DNA from: Amedibacterium intestinale
GTDB taxonomy: Bacteria > Bacillota_I > Bacilli_A > Erysipelotrichales > Erysipelotrichaceae
DNA: 64,000 nt
Direction: 5' to 3'
NCBI RefSeq assembly: GCF_010537335.1
Contig: NZ_AP019711.1
Location: 1,426,001 to 1,490,000 of the forward strand
Shown piece by piece: positions 18,049 to 27,597 of the stretch. The notes under the pieces are model-generated. The model was not told the origin of the DNA and did no database searches. It was given only the letters and a program-made list of their open reading frames with translations. The stretch's first letter is position 1; every line of letters starts with the position of its first letter. The translations under genes and the position numbers were made by a program.

Positions 18049-20850
18049 TTATTTTCTATCTTTGATCGCATCAATTGGTTTTTTACGTGAAATATGGAAG
18101 ACTGGAAGTGCGGATGCTATGAGTGCTACCACAAGAGCAATTCCCAAAAGCAGCAGCACCTGTATGATACCAAAATTCAAAATCGTCACAAGGATTCCAA
18201 ATTGTTTTCGAATATAAACATTGATAAAAGTAACCGCTCCTGCCGTTGCCAATAACGCAAATACCCAGTTAATTAACGCAATAAGGATACTTTCATTTAA
18301 GAAGATTTTCAATACATCCAATCCTCTGGCACCAACCGCTCTTAAAATACCGATTTCTCGTTTTTTATTCGCTATGCTTGTCGCAATAAAGTTACAGAAC
18401 AATACGGATGCGAACAGGGCAAATCCAATACCTACATAAAAGAATACTGGCCGTAAGGTATCCACAACAGAATTTACAGTAGTTAGCATCGGCATTACCT
18501 GATTTTCCAAAGGAAAGCGAACATTATTTTGAGACGTGTAGGAATACGTAATCATATTTTTCAGCTGTTCATCATCTACCATAGGAGCAAGTACAAAATC
18601 ACCTGTACCTTCTTCTTCAAATCCCATTTTCTGAATCATATGATTTTTTAAAACAACTGGATATTCCTCATCTAAAGTATTATCCCCAAAATAAATTCCT
18701 GCAATCTTATCTATTTTGGTTTCATTACCGCTAACATCATACATCAGCATTTCAGCTTGTGTCTTTTCCAGTTCTTTCTGATATGTTTTTATTATTTCTT
18801 TTAATGTCTTTAGCTGTTCTTCTTCACTATCTTCATAAGAAAGAGTACTTTCGATAATTGTCTGCAATGTTCTAGTACCATCTACTTTCACATTTTGAAA
18901 CATGCGATAATCCAGATAAATATCGCCTTCATTTCCAAAATCCAGCAATCTATCTTTCTCTACATCTTTTTCATTTTTGTAGTAGTAAACATCGAAATAA
19001 TCATCCTCTACATTGATATTTGCATTGTATCCATTATTTTGCATGTAATACATGTGGTATGCATCAGTGATTTCCTGTAATTGAGAAGGGGTAATATATC
19101 CCATAGTATGATAACTGCTGTTTAGAAGTTTATCAAATTCTGAAGACAGGTAATAACTCATAACACCTTCCTGCTCATTTTTTAACGTTTCATAACGAGA
19201 CAAGTCTATTTTTGTATCCACAATTCCACAAATCGTAAATTCTACCGCTTTGTTGTTGATAAGAACATTTAACTTTTTCCCAAGCAAATCTGCTTTATTT
19301 TTCACATCTGCTTTTTTTACGTTTCCATTCTTATCAACATTTTGAAAACCATATGTTTCAAATGTTTTCGCCAATACATCTGTAATTACAATTTCATTTG
19401 TTTTCTTAGGCAAATTTCCTGTTAAGGTAAACCCATTTTTCTTTAAACTATTTTCATCTATTGTGGATAATCCCTGTATCTGCGTTGGATAAAACAAACT
19501 ATCACTGCCTTCTAAAAGTTTCTCAACATTGGTAATTTGTGAAGCCAGATCCAAATTTGTCTGATAGTTAGTTCCAGAGAAGGTAGCGGTAATATTCGCA
19601 TTGGGAAATTGTTTCTGCAATGTTTTAACATCTTCCTTATTTAATTTGACCTGTTCATCATACGAATAATCACCACTAGATACTCTGTTTGCTTTGCCAA
19701 ATTAAATATAATTTACTTGACTGTCTTTCATTGAATGAAACGTGGCAACTCCACGATCATATTTTGCCATCGTATCGGATAAACCAAACAAAGTAAAGGA
19801 TACAACCGATAATAAAACAGTCATAAATAAACGAAATGGTTTCAGTTTTAAATTCGATAATGCCAGTTTCAAAGAACTCTTCAGTGGAAGCTTTGATTTA
19901 ATAAAAGAAATGGAAGCACCATCATAGCCTTTTGTATGAATATGTTTTTCCTTCGTGTCATGAAATACTTCCATTTCTCCGTTTTCCGCAATATGATTGA
20001 TTTTTTTCATTTCCTTATTTGTATCTTTATGAAAAGAAATCATCATTTCTCCCTTATGCTTACGAATTTCCTCCATAATGGTTTGATAATCTTCTTCTTT
20101 CAACATTTCTACATTGGAAATATTAATAAATTCATTTTCCACAATAGAAACTCCATTTTTCGACCTTGCTGGTGCTGCTCGTTCTTTACTTGTATCACTG
20201 ATAACTTGTCCATCTGCCAATTCAATGATACGATCCGCATAATTTTTCGCAAATTCTTTATCATGCGATACAATAAGAACAAGTTTATCTTTTGATAGTT
20301 TTTTTAATGTATCCAATACTTGTTTTCCTGTATGGGAATCAAGTGCCCCAGTTGGCTCATCTGCCATAATAATTTCGGGATGTTTGATAAGTGCTCTGGC
20401 AATCGCAACTCGCTGCAGCTGTCCTCCAGATAACTCATTCGGTTTGCGATTTCCAAGTCCACTTAAATCTACTTCCTCTAAAATTTCCTGAATTTGTGTA
20501 TCATCTGCTTTTTTCCCCTGCAGCTGCAATGCCAATGCGATATTTTCCTTTACTGTGAAATTATTCATCACATTATATTCCTGAAAAATAAAACCGATAA
20601 ACGTATTGCGATAAGAATCAAAATCACTCTGTTTAAAATCTTTACTGGATTTTCCACAAATACTAATTTCTCCCTCATCAAAACTGTCCAGTCCCCCAAG
20701 TACATTCAACAAAGTAGATTTTCCACTTCCACTTTTCCCCAAAATAAAAACCATTCCCTTATCTTGAATGCTTAGGTTAATATCTTTTAGCGCATATACT
20801 TCATTATGCTTTGTTTTGTATGTTTTGGATAAATGTTTTATTTCTAACAC
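18049..20850 (-). pseudogene. Fused ABC ATPase-FtsX permease interrupted by an in-frame TAA
   Basis: This is an exporter-type ABC protein of about 933 codons. The first part (20850-19705) holds the ATPase domain (Walker A GKSGSGKST, signature LSGGQLQR, Walker B IIMADEP), a linker, and the first permease helix (FRLFMTVLLSVVSFTLFGL). A TAA at 19702-19704 stops the frame after VNYI. The same frame then continues without shift (FGKANRVSSGDY...) through a large extracellular domain and three or more C-terminal helices with the FtsX motif NKKREIGILRAVGARG. One base change explains the break. The 5' part would give an ATPase with a single membrane helix; the 3' part would need a new start (TTG 19620). 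The GTG start at 20850 follows GGAGGTG. Bacitracin/antimicrobial-peptide or lipoprotein transport are the usual roles of relatives. Confidence 0.85.
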
Positions 20851-20955
20851 AATTTCCACCTCCAACAGGATTTTATCATAAGCCTTTAAAAAGAAAAAAA
20901 GGAAATCTTAAGTTTTTCCAAAGATAACCTTTTATAATTCAAAACATACAATGTT

Positions 20956-21726
20956 TTATTCTTCATAATATATGTTTAATTCATAATTTTTTAAGGCTTT
21001 TTCTAAGTCTTTTTTCGGTTTTTCATCTAAGATAATACCTGTAAAACTATCCAGCCCTGCATAGCGATAATTTCCTTCCTGTTCAAACTTGCTTCCTTCA
21101 CAAAGCATATAGGCTTTTCTTGTACATGATAAGACCGCTTTTTTGGTATAGCCATCTTCCAGCACATACGTATTTACACTATTTTGATATGGATCTATGC
21201 CAACTACACCTAAAAATGCAATATCAAAACGAAAGTTTTGTATCTGTTCTACTGTAAGACTTCCAATAAATCCATCTTTCCCGCGGTTAAAACTTCCACC
21301 AAGAAAAGTAAGTACAGCTTCACAGGAAGTCTGGAAAACACGCATAACTTCTACCATATTTGTTACAACATGTACTTTCTTATGCTGGCGTATGATTTCC
21401 TTTGCGACTTCTATATTCGATGTAGAGATATCCAAAAACACCATATCTCCGTCTTGAAGAAGTTTCAACGCTTCTCTTGCGATTTTTTGTTTTTGAGGTG
21501 TATTCACATTAATTCTTTGTGAAACATCTTCTTTATGTACATTTCTCTTCTCTAAAACAGCTCCTCCATAAGAGCGTTTCAACTGTCCATCTTTCTCTAA
21601 AGCAGCTAAATCTTTGCGTATACAATCTTCACTTACCTGAAATTGTTCTGCCAGCTCTTTTACACGTACACTTCCATTTTGATGCAAAGACGCAATAATT
21701 TTTTCCCATCTTTCTTTTACAAACAT
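20956..21726 (-). CDS. DeoR-family transcriptional regulator
   Basis: This 256-residue protein has a DeoR-type N-terminal winged helix (residues 6-58; VKELAEQFQVSEDCIRKDLAALEKDGQLKRSYGGAV) and a C-terminal sugar-phosphate sensor domain (about 75-235; DGDMVFLDISTSNIEVAKEI, FLGVVGIDPYQ, CEGSKFEQEGNYRYAGLDSFTGII). Such proteins usually repress sugar or nucleoside catabolism genes and are released by a phosphorylated sugar. It follows the M42 peptidase gene by 16 bp and may be its partner. ATG 21726 follows CAGGTG. The effector is unknown. Confidence 0.9.
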   Translation of the reverse strand: MFVKERWEKIIASLHQNGSVRVKELAEQFQVSEDCIRKDLAALEKDGQLKRSYGGAVLEKRNVHKEDVSQRINVNTPQKQKIAREALKLLQDGDMVFLDISTSNIEVAKEIIRQHKKVHVVTNMVEVMRVFQTSCEAVLTFLGGSFNRGKDGFIGSLTVEQIQNFRFDIAFLGVVGIDPYQNSVNTYVLEDGYTKKAVLSCTRKAYMLCEGSKFEQEGNYRYAGLDSFTGIILDEKPKKDLEKALKNYELNIYYEE

Positions 21727-21742
21727 GTTAACACCTGCTTAT

Positions 21743-22801
21743 CTAAAATTCAGAATAAATTTTTTCATTCAATTCTTCTATAATCTTTTCAGCTAATAAA
21801 ACTGCATGTTTATAATCCTGCATGCTTGTATAGCTGTAAAAGGTATGCGCATAACGTGTAGGAATACCAATAACAATGGTAGGAATATTGCATGTATGAG
21901 AAATTCCTCCATTGGTTCCTCCCCCTCTACGTACACTTTCCTGTACAGGAATATTATATTTTTTCGCTATTTCCAAAGCAAATCTTTGAAAGCGAGGATG
22001 CGTAATCATAGAAACATCAAAATGTCTTAACATGGGCCCTTTTTTTAATGCAGATTGAATCATATACTCTTCTTCAAACGTATCATCTGCCGGACATCCT
22101 TCAAAACAAATCATAAGATCTGGCTTTATCTGCTGCATAACACTCTTCATGCCACGCTCTCCCACTTCTTCCTGGGCACTGATGGAAGCACTAATCGTTT
22201 TTCCAATTTCTTTCTTTTCCAAATCTTTTAAAGTTTGTATCAAAGCTGCACAGCCAATACGACAATCAAATGCTTTTCCTAAAAACATTTCATGCTTTTC
22301 ATCATAACTGCAGCTAACTGCTGGAACTGCAAAACTTCCTATAGATATTCCATATTCGTTTATGACTTCTTCTTTACTGGAGGCCCCTACATCAATCAGC
22401 AAGTCTTCAAAATCCAAATGTTTATGACGTTCCTCTTTTTTTGTGAAATGTGGCGGTTTGCTGCAAACAACACCTTCCACCAGCTTTCCTTCTCTATTTT
22501 TGATCCATACTTTTTGTGCAGCTACATTTTCACAAATCCATCCTCCCAGCGGAAGAAAACGAAGAAGACCATTCGGTTTAATCGCTTGAATAATAAATCC
22601 TACTTCATCCCCATGTGCGTCAAGATGAATATGAAGCTTTCCTGTTTCTTTTTTTCTATGCATAATTAGATTTCGCATCGTATCTTCTTTACAATCCATA
22701 AAAGAAGAAACTTCCTCTTTCACAACAGATACCACATCATCTTCCATCCCACTCGCTCCAAAACATGTAGATAATTGTTTAATTAAATCAATTTCTTTCA
22801 T
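21743..22801 (-). CDS. M42 family metallo-aminopeptidase
   Basis: This 352-residue protein belongs to the M42 glutamyl/deblocking aminopeptidase family, cytosolic di-zinc enzymes that often form tetrahedral dodecamers and trim peptides. Metal and catalytic residues are visible: HLDAHGDEVGF (near residue 60; His and the base-adjacent Asp), KAFDCRIGCA (Asp near 170), SAQEEVGERG (the catalytic and metal Glu pair near 205), CFEGCPADD (Asp near 230) and PTRYAHTFYSY (His near 315). RRGGGTNGG is also typical. ATG 22801 follows GAGGGAAGG. The MFS carrier gene lies 59 bp upstream on the same strand. Confidence 0.9.
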   Translation of the reverse strand: MKEIDLIKQLSTCFGASGMEDDVVSVVKEEVSSFMDCKEDTMRNLIMHRKKETGKLHIHLDAHGDEVGFIIQAIKPNGLLRFLPLGGWICENVAAQKVWIKNREGKLVEGVVCSKPPHFTKKEERHKHLDFEDLLIDVGASSKEEVINEYGISIGSFAVPAVSCSYDEKHEMFLGKAFDCRIGCAALIQTLKDLEKKEIGKTISASISAQEEVGERGMKSVMQQIKPDLMICFEGCPADDTFEEEYMIQSALKKGPMLRHFDVSMITHPRFQRFALEIAKKYNIPVQESVRRGGGTNGGISHTCNIPTIVIGIPTRYAHTFYSYTSMQDYKHAVLLAEKIIEELNEKIYSEF

Positions 22802-22860
22802 ATCCTTCCCTCTTTCTTTGTTGTTCATTATAACACGCATTCCCTTAATTTTCCATACCT

Positions 22861-24090
22861 TTAGTAAGTTTGGTTATAAATAGGCTTGATACACTCTTTA
22901 TTTCGCTGCATGATCCAGTAACAACAGCATATTTGAAATAATGCAAATATCGCAAGACAAATTCGATAATCCATTACTTCCCCTAGTGCACCAACCAGCA
23001 AGCGAAAAACAATTGATACCATGGAATAAGCTACATTAAAGAAAGCATTTAGTTTTGCGCGATTTTCATCTGGAATATAATTTTGTACGCTGCTTTCTCG
23101 AAGAGTCGCTGAATTGATACCAAGAAAACCGCATACTGCACGATTTACAAGCATAAGCGGATAGGCACTAAATAGTAAAACAGCATCCATAACAGCATAC
23201 GAATAATAGACAAGCATAGAAATCATGAAACGCTTTTCCTTTGGTATTTCCACTTTATAATGAACAATTCCTCCCATAGTTCTTCCTATAAATTCAACAA
23301 CCGTAAACATGGAGTACATCGAAATTCCCAAAGCTGGCGTTGTTTGAAAATAGGCAATAACCAAAGAAGAGGTACCCTCACTAATTCCTTGTGTAATTGG
23401 CATATACATATAAATCTTTTGAAGTCCTTTTTCCTTCTTCAAAAATCGAATACCCTCTAAAAAATTATTCTTATAGGCATTCCAATTAAATTTTCCTTCG
23501 CCATGTACTTCTTCCACATAATCAATACGGGATTCAAATAAAGATGCAACCAGCAAAGATATCCCTTCTAAAAAAACAATAAACGCCATTCCATATTGCT
23601 TATACAAAAATGCTGCCACAGGAGTTATCAATACCGAAACACTTGGATAAATCATAGAGGAAACTGTATATCCTTTCTGTGCAAAACCTTTTGGTATCAA
23701 GTTGGGATAATAACTTGTATAAGCTTGTTGATAAATAGTTCCAATTGCAGAAGTACTAAAAGAAAACAACAAATAAATTTGAAAATCAAACCCAGCTTTT
23801 AAAATGAAGAACCCAAAACATAAATATAATAAACCATTTAAAAAATCCAGTCCTACAATAACGGGTTTTCGTTTAAAACGATCAAGATAAGGAGAAATGA
23901 CAATGGGAAGGATGACAGTAGGGATCATGGATATGGCAGAAAATATGCCCATTAAAAGTGTTGATTTACTGTTGTCAAAAACAACAAAAGACAATGCGAA
24001 ATTCATGGCTACTCCGCCAATACAGCTAATAATCGTACCTAAAGTTATAATTGTGAAGTTTTTTGTCCATAACGTTTGTTTCTGCTTCAA
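22861..24090 (-). CDS. MFS transporter
   Basis: This is a 409-residue, twelve-helix major facilitator protein of the MFS_1/MFS_3 exporter type. The loop between helices 2 and 3 reads SPYLDRFKRKPVIVG, the usual DRxxRK-type motif. Substrate is unknown. The start is TTG 24090 (MKQKQT) preceded by GGGAAGTGG; there is no better ATG. It could be co-transcribed with the downstream peptidase and DeoR genes. No promoter of consensus quality was found between 24091 and 24196. Confidence 0.88.
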   Translation of the reverse strand: MKQKQTLWTKNFTIITLGTIISCIGGVAMNFALSFVVFDNSKSTLLMGIFSAISMIPTVILPIVISPYLDRFKRKPVIVGLDFLNGLLYLCFGFFILKAGFDFQIYLLFSFSTSAIGTIYQQAYTSYYPNLIPKGFAQKGYTVSSMIYPSVSVLITPVAAFLYKQYGMAFIVFLEGISLLVASLFESRIDYVEEVHGEGKFNWNAYKNNFLEGIRFLKKEKGLQKIYMYMPITQGISEGTSSLVIAYFQTTPALGISMYSMFTVVEFIGRTMGGIVHYKVEIPKEKRFMISMLVYYSYAVMDAVLLFSAYPLMLVNRAVCGFLGINSATLRESSVQNYIPDENRAKLNAFFNVAYSMVSIVFRLLVGALGEVMDYRICLAIFALFQICCCYWIMQRNKECIKPIYNQTY

Positions 24091-24196
24091 AATACCACTT
24101 CCCTTCTTTAAAAGAAGTATATCATGATTTTAATATGAAAAAAGATACAGTTTTATAGAAAATTCTATATAAAGACTATATCTTAATCGCTTATTT

Positions 24197-25394
24197 TTAA
24201 AATTTTTGAGAAAATTTCTTTAACATATAATATGCTTCTTTATATTTCCGATTGGCTTCCAATACTTCTAAAACATAAGATAAATGATAGTATGCAAATC
24301 CTTTTGCACGTTCTTTCTGTAACCTTTCAAACGTATGCATCAGCATATCTATATAAATATTATCTTTTTTATAATTTTCATGTGTTAAACGATACTCTAC
24401 TACATCCAGTATCAACATATCCAAATCGTTAACATTTTCATATTCTCTTCCTTTGTGAATCCATATTAATGCTTCCTCTTTTTTATGAAGATTTTCAAGA
24501 CAAATTGCCATTTTGTGTGCATACAGGACATCTTTATGCTCATATTGTATTAAATAAGAATATGCAACATCCATCTTTCCTATTTCCATATAATACGTTG
24601 CGATATTATAATATGCCGCAAATACCAAATCTTCTTTTTGTAATGCTTTCGCAAATTCTATCGCAATCTGAAAGCTCTCCAGCATCAATGTTTCATCTAC
24701 ACATACCTTGAGAAAACTTTGCATCTAATGCCAAATACAAGCTTCCTTCCTGTAAAGCATTATCATAGGCTCTTTGAAGAAGTTCCACTGCACGTACATA
24801 CTTGCCCTTTATAAACAGCCAGGAACCATAAACATCTGTATAAAAAGCACAGGGATTTAATTTTACTACTTTTTCAAATAATTCTTCTTTCTCATACAAA
24901 AGCGCATTTGATAAAGTATACAATTCATACTGGCGCTGATCCATAGTTTCTATATATTCTTCTAACGAATGAAGACTGTTTTGTATGGATTCTTCTTGAA
25001 CTGTTTGTAAAGATGGAATATCTTTTTTCATAAGAATACTTATATTCTCTAATAAATAGAAATCTAAAAAGAAAGGAGAAGAAGAAAGTCGTTTTTCATT
25101 TTTCTTTAAATTTAAAACTTTTTCTTTCAACTTACTTATATCAAATGCATGAAAAAGAAGATGATAACATTCCTCTATACTCTGTTTTACTTCTTTTAAA
25201 TATGCCGAATCTGTTTCATAATATAAATCTAAACGCTGAAAAAGCATTTGAATGATTTCCTGTGATGCATGTACTTGTCCAAGTTCAATTTTTGATAAAT
25301 AAGATACTGCACAAATCCCTTTACACAATCCTTCCTGTGAATATGACTTTTCAATACGTGCTTTACGAATATATGTTCCTATGCGTTTATCCAT
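24197..25394 (-). pseudogene. HTH-TPR transcriptional regulator (Rgg/PlcR-like) with a frameshift
   Basis: Two overlapping frames together make one regulator of about 398 residues. The first (from ATG 25394, site AGGAGATGG) has an N-terminal HTH_3 domain (RIGTYIRKARIEKSYSQEGLCKG ... SYLSKIELGQ, residues 3-45) and TPR-like helices, stopping at 24693. The second frame (visible to 24197) continues the TPR helices (YYNIATYYMEIGKMDVAYSYL...). Reading one T less in the TTTT near 24713-24716 joins them smoothly as LALDAKFLKVCVDET. This points to a one-base insertion. Family members respond to small peptides. Without repair the product loses about 175 C-terminal residues. Confidence 0.8.
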
Positions 25395-25422
25395 AATCCA
25401 TCTCCTATATCTTATATGTTTT

Positions 25423-25451
25423 ATTAGAATACTTTTTATATAAACTGTCAA
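25423..25451 (-). promoter_or_regulatory. Promoter of the HTH-TPR regulator
   Basis: Minus-strand TTGACA (25446-25451) and TCTAAT (25423-25428) are 17 bases apart, about 30 bases before ATG 25394. Confidence 0.7.
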
Positions 25452-25484
25452 GAAATCATTTTTTATCATACAAATTAAAAATAT

Positions 25485-25509
25485 ACAAAAAAACCATCTT
25501 TCGATGGCT
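25485..25509 (-). terminator. Terminator after tRNA-Asn
   Basis: GCCATC-GAAA-GATGG followed by seven T on the minus strand, just downstream of the tRNA. Confidence 0.85.
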
Positions 25510-25521
25510 TCAATTTTTAGA

Positions 25522-25597
25522 TGGCGCCTAAAACAGGACTCGAACCTGTGACCTGCCGGTTAACAGCCGGATGCTCTACCTACTGAGCTATTTAGGC
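25522..25597 (-). tRNA. tRNA-Asn (anticodon GTT)
   Basis: A 76-base cloverleaf can be folded. The acceptor stem is GCCTAAA/TTTAGGC, the D arm starts TAGCTCAGTAGGTAGAGC, the anticodon loop is CTGTTAA (anticodon GTT), the T arm is ACAGGTTCGAGTCCTGT. The discriminator base is G and CCA is encoded. The GCCA end matches the TGGC of the asnS T-box. Confidence 0.97.
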
Positions 25598-25669
25598 ATT
25601 TGCTGAATGCTCACTTATAATACCATAAAGGAATTTATTTGACAATACTTTTTTGATTTTTTAAATATG

Positions 25670-25693
25670 AAAAAACAGCGAATTGTTCGCTGT
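25670..25693 (-). terminator. Terminator of deoC
   Basis: ACAGCGAA and TTCGCTGT form an 8-bp stem with a 3-base loop and a T run on the minus strand. The stem starts at the deoC stop codon. Confidence 0.85.
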
Positions 25694-26355
25694 TAGTAAT
25701 CAGATGTATTTGTTTTATCCTGCATCAAAGCAACACCAGCACTTGTACCGATACGATCGGCACCTGCTTCAATCATGTTATCAAGATCTGCACGACAGCG
25801 TACTCCACCAGCTGCTTTTACAAGACATTTATCTTTTACAGTTTCTTTCATTAATTTAACATCTTCAACCGTTGCACCTCTTGTAGAGAAACCAGTAGAT
25901 GTTTTTACAAATGTTGCACCTGCTTCTATACAAAGTTCACATGCTTTTACAATTTCTTCTTTTGTTAATAAACATGTTTCCAAAATAACTTTTACACAAT
26001 GTCCTTTTGCCGCCTCTACAACAGCTTTCACATCATCACGTACCACATCATAGTGTCCTGCTTTCATTTCACCAATATTTAGTACCATGTCAATTTCACT
26101 AGCTCCATGTTCAATAGCATCTTTTGTTTCAAAAGCTTTTGCATTTGAACTCATAGCTCCTAAAGGAAATCCTACAACAGTACATACTTTTACATCGCTG
26201 CCTTCCAGCTGTTTTGCACAAAATGGTACCCAATATGTATTTACACATACACTAGCAAAATCATATTCTTTCGCTTCTTTACATAAGGTTTCGATTTTAT
26301 CCTGTGTCGCATCTGCTTTTAATAATGTGTGATCAATATATTTGTTAAGTTTCAT
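25693..26355 (-). CDS. deoC: Deoxyribose-phosphate aldolase
   Basis: The enzyme splits 2-deoxyribose 5-phosphate into glyceraldehyde 3-phosphate and acetaldehyde in deoxynucleoside breakdown. The 220-residue TIM barrel shows the class I aldolase residues: LVKAAGGVR (lysine near 180, proton relay), [10 protein letters not shown] (Schiff-base lysine near 151) and IDMVLNIG (Asp near 91). [10 protein letters not shown] precedes the Schiff-base strand. ATG 26355 follows AGGAGG. A minus-strand TATACT at 26379-26384 may be its -10. The gene stands alone here, without the deoB/pdp genes often next to it. Confidence 0.96.
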   Translation of the reverse strand: MKLNKYIDHTLLKADATQDKIETLCKEAKEYDFASVCVNTYWVPFCAKQLEGSDVKVCTVVGFPLGAMSSNAKAFETKDAIEHGASEIDMVLNIGEMKAGHYDVVRDDVKAVVEAAKGHCVKVILETCLLTKEEIVKACELCIEAGATFVKTSTGFSTRGATVEDVKLMKETVKDKCLVKAAGGVRCRADLDNMIEAGADRIGTSAGVALMQDKTNTSDY

Positions 26356-26412
26356 ATTTCATATCCTCCTGCAGAAACAGTATAACATGAAATAATAACG
26401 AAAAAAAGAAAA

Positions 26413-27054
26413 CTAAACATCTTTTGAATAGAACTCTGGATTTGGTTTGTCGAAATAATTCGATGTAGCCTGATCCCATGCTTTTGATGTTGGTGCTTCT
26501 CCAAAATCCATTGCATGTTCATGTTCCTGTTTCTTTTTTAACATACGATGCAGCATAACAACATTCGCTCTTGTACTCTTGATTAAGTGATCCAAACATT
26601 GAGCGGCATATGCATCTTTACTTTTTTCATGACATGCTTCTAATCTTTTTAATACTTCTTCCTCTTTTTTTAGATGTGCATGAATTGCGCCAATAAATTC
26701 ATTATGATTTTCCATTTTCTCTGGACGATCTACCTTGCTTTGTTTTAAATCAATTCTATGATACAAAGGATTAATATCCAGTTCTACATCAAAATACTGG
26801 TTATCCATACCACGAAGCTGATGTAATAACTGTGCTAAAATTTCCATATCATTTAGCTTACGAATACCTGCCTGCACAAATGCATTGTGAAACTCTCTGC
26901 CATACATCATATAACTTTCCCTTATGTATACAATGGCATCTTCCAATCCAATCTTGCATCCCTGCAGCTGATCCTTGATCATATCATATAAGCGAATATC
27001 CGGTTTTACCTTTCTAACATATTCTAATATTTCTTTTTCTTCATAAATATACAT
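26413..27054 (-). CDS. CotJC/Mn-catalase-like helical protein, metal site apparently lost
   Basis: I assign this 213-residue protein only tentatively. The start MYIYEEKEILEYVRKVKPDIRLYDMIKDQLQG and the helix HNAFVQAGIRKLNDMEILAQLLHQL run parallel to the spore coat protein CotJC and manganese catalases (typically TDIGTEEFAHLEMIATMVYKL). The ligand pattern EExxH is replaced by RKLND here, and the later E/H pair is also not evident, so a catalase reaction is unlikely. The C-terminus (about 180-213) is polar and rich in Asn, Pro and Phe. No cotJA or cotJB lies nearby. A spore-coat or structural role is inferred. Confidence 0.45.
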   Translation of the reverse strand: MYIYEEKEILEYVRKVKPDIRLYDMIKDQLQGCKIGLEDAIVYIRESYMMYGREFHNAFVQAGIRKLNDMEILAQLLHQLRGMDNQYFDVELDINPLYHRIDLKQSKVDRPEKMENHNEFIGAIHAHLKKEEEVLKRLEACHEKSKDAYAAQCLDHLIKSTRANVVMLHRMLKKKQEHEHAMDFGEAPTSKAWDQATSNYFDKPNPEFYSKDV

Positions 27055-27092
27055 AGTTTCATCTCCTGTTCTTTTATTTTTAGTATGGCAAG

Positions 27093-27120
27093 TTGAAAAT
27101 AAAATATGCTATTATAGTAT
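27093..27120 (+). promoter_or_regulatory. Possible promoter of the thioesterase gene
   Basis: TTGAAA (27093-27098) and TAGTAT (27115-27120) are 16 bases apart on the plus strand. Confidence 0.45.
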
Positions 27121-27146
27121 AGAAAATAAAAACAAGGAGAATGTAT

Positions 27147-27542
27147 ATGAAAGAAATTCAAGTAAATCATGTTCACACAAAAGAAATCGTTGTAGATGAA
27201 AGTATGCTGGCATGCAAAGTGGGAAGCGGTATTGTTTCTGTTTATGCTACACCAATGATGATTGCGGCAATGGAAGGCTGTGCGGTAGAATGCTTAAATC
27301 CTTTTCTAGAAGAAGGAGAAACAAGTGTTGGTGTTATGATGAATACTACACATGATGCTGCTACACCTGCTGGCATGAAAGTTTATGTTACTGCAGAAAT
27401 CACTGCGGTAGACCGCAAAAAAGTATCTTTTAAAATTACTGCCAAAGATGAAAAAGATACAATTGGAATTGCTGCACATGATCGCTTTATCGTAAACAAA
27501 GAAAAATTTGAAGCGAAAGCACAAGCAAAATTAGAAAAATAA
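27147..27542 (+). CDS. Hotdog-fold thioesterase (FlK/fluoroacetyl-CoA thioesterase-like)
   Basis: This 131-residue single-domain protein resembles the FlK-like hotdog thioesterases, which hydrolyse acyl-CoA or related thioesters. ATPMMIAAMEGCAVECLNPFLEEGETSVGVMMNTTHDAATPAGMKVYVTAEI matches the family's central helix and strands: the Thr/Glu/His triad positions can be seen as T in YATP, E in MEGCA and H in TTHDAATP. The start is ATG 27147, six bases or so after AAGGAG; the ATG at 27141 is too close. It is one of few plus-strand genes and is monocistronic. The true substrate is unknown; fluoroacetyl-CoA is only the type member's. Confidence 0.85.
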   Translation: MKEIQVNHVHTKEIVVDESMLACKVGSGIVSVYATPMMIAAMEGCAVECLNPFLEEGETSVGVMMNTTHDAATPAGMKVYVTAEITAVDRKKVSFKITAKDEKDTIGIAAHDRFIVNKEKFEAKAQAKLEK

Positions 27543-27550
27543 AGAGAAAA

Positions 27551-27590
27551 AATGTCTGTCAACTTTATGGAAGGACAGACATTTTTTTTA
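27551..27590 (+). terminator. Terminator after the thioesterase gene
   Basis: AATGTCTGTC and GACAGACATT pair across a 13-base loop and are followed by a run of T on the plus strand. An A run on the other side lets it serve the convergent transglutaminase gene too. Confidence 0.85.
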
Positions 27591-27597
27591 TTATTAT

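Noticed and set aside
19600-19710. Two separate genes for ATPase and permease at 18-20.9 kb
   Set aside because: The first permease helix is on the ATPase frame, the frame continues unshifted past the TAA, and the second part lacks an ATG or ribosome binding site.
24690-24725. Programmed ribosomal frameshift in the HTH/TPR regulator
   Set aside because: No classic slippery heptamer, internal Shine-Dalgarno or pseudoknot could be recognised; a one-base insertion in TTTT is simpler.
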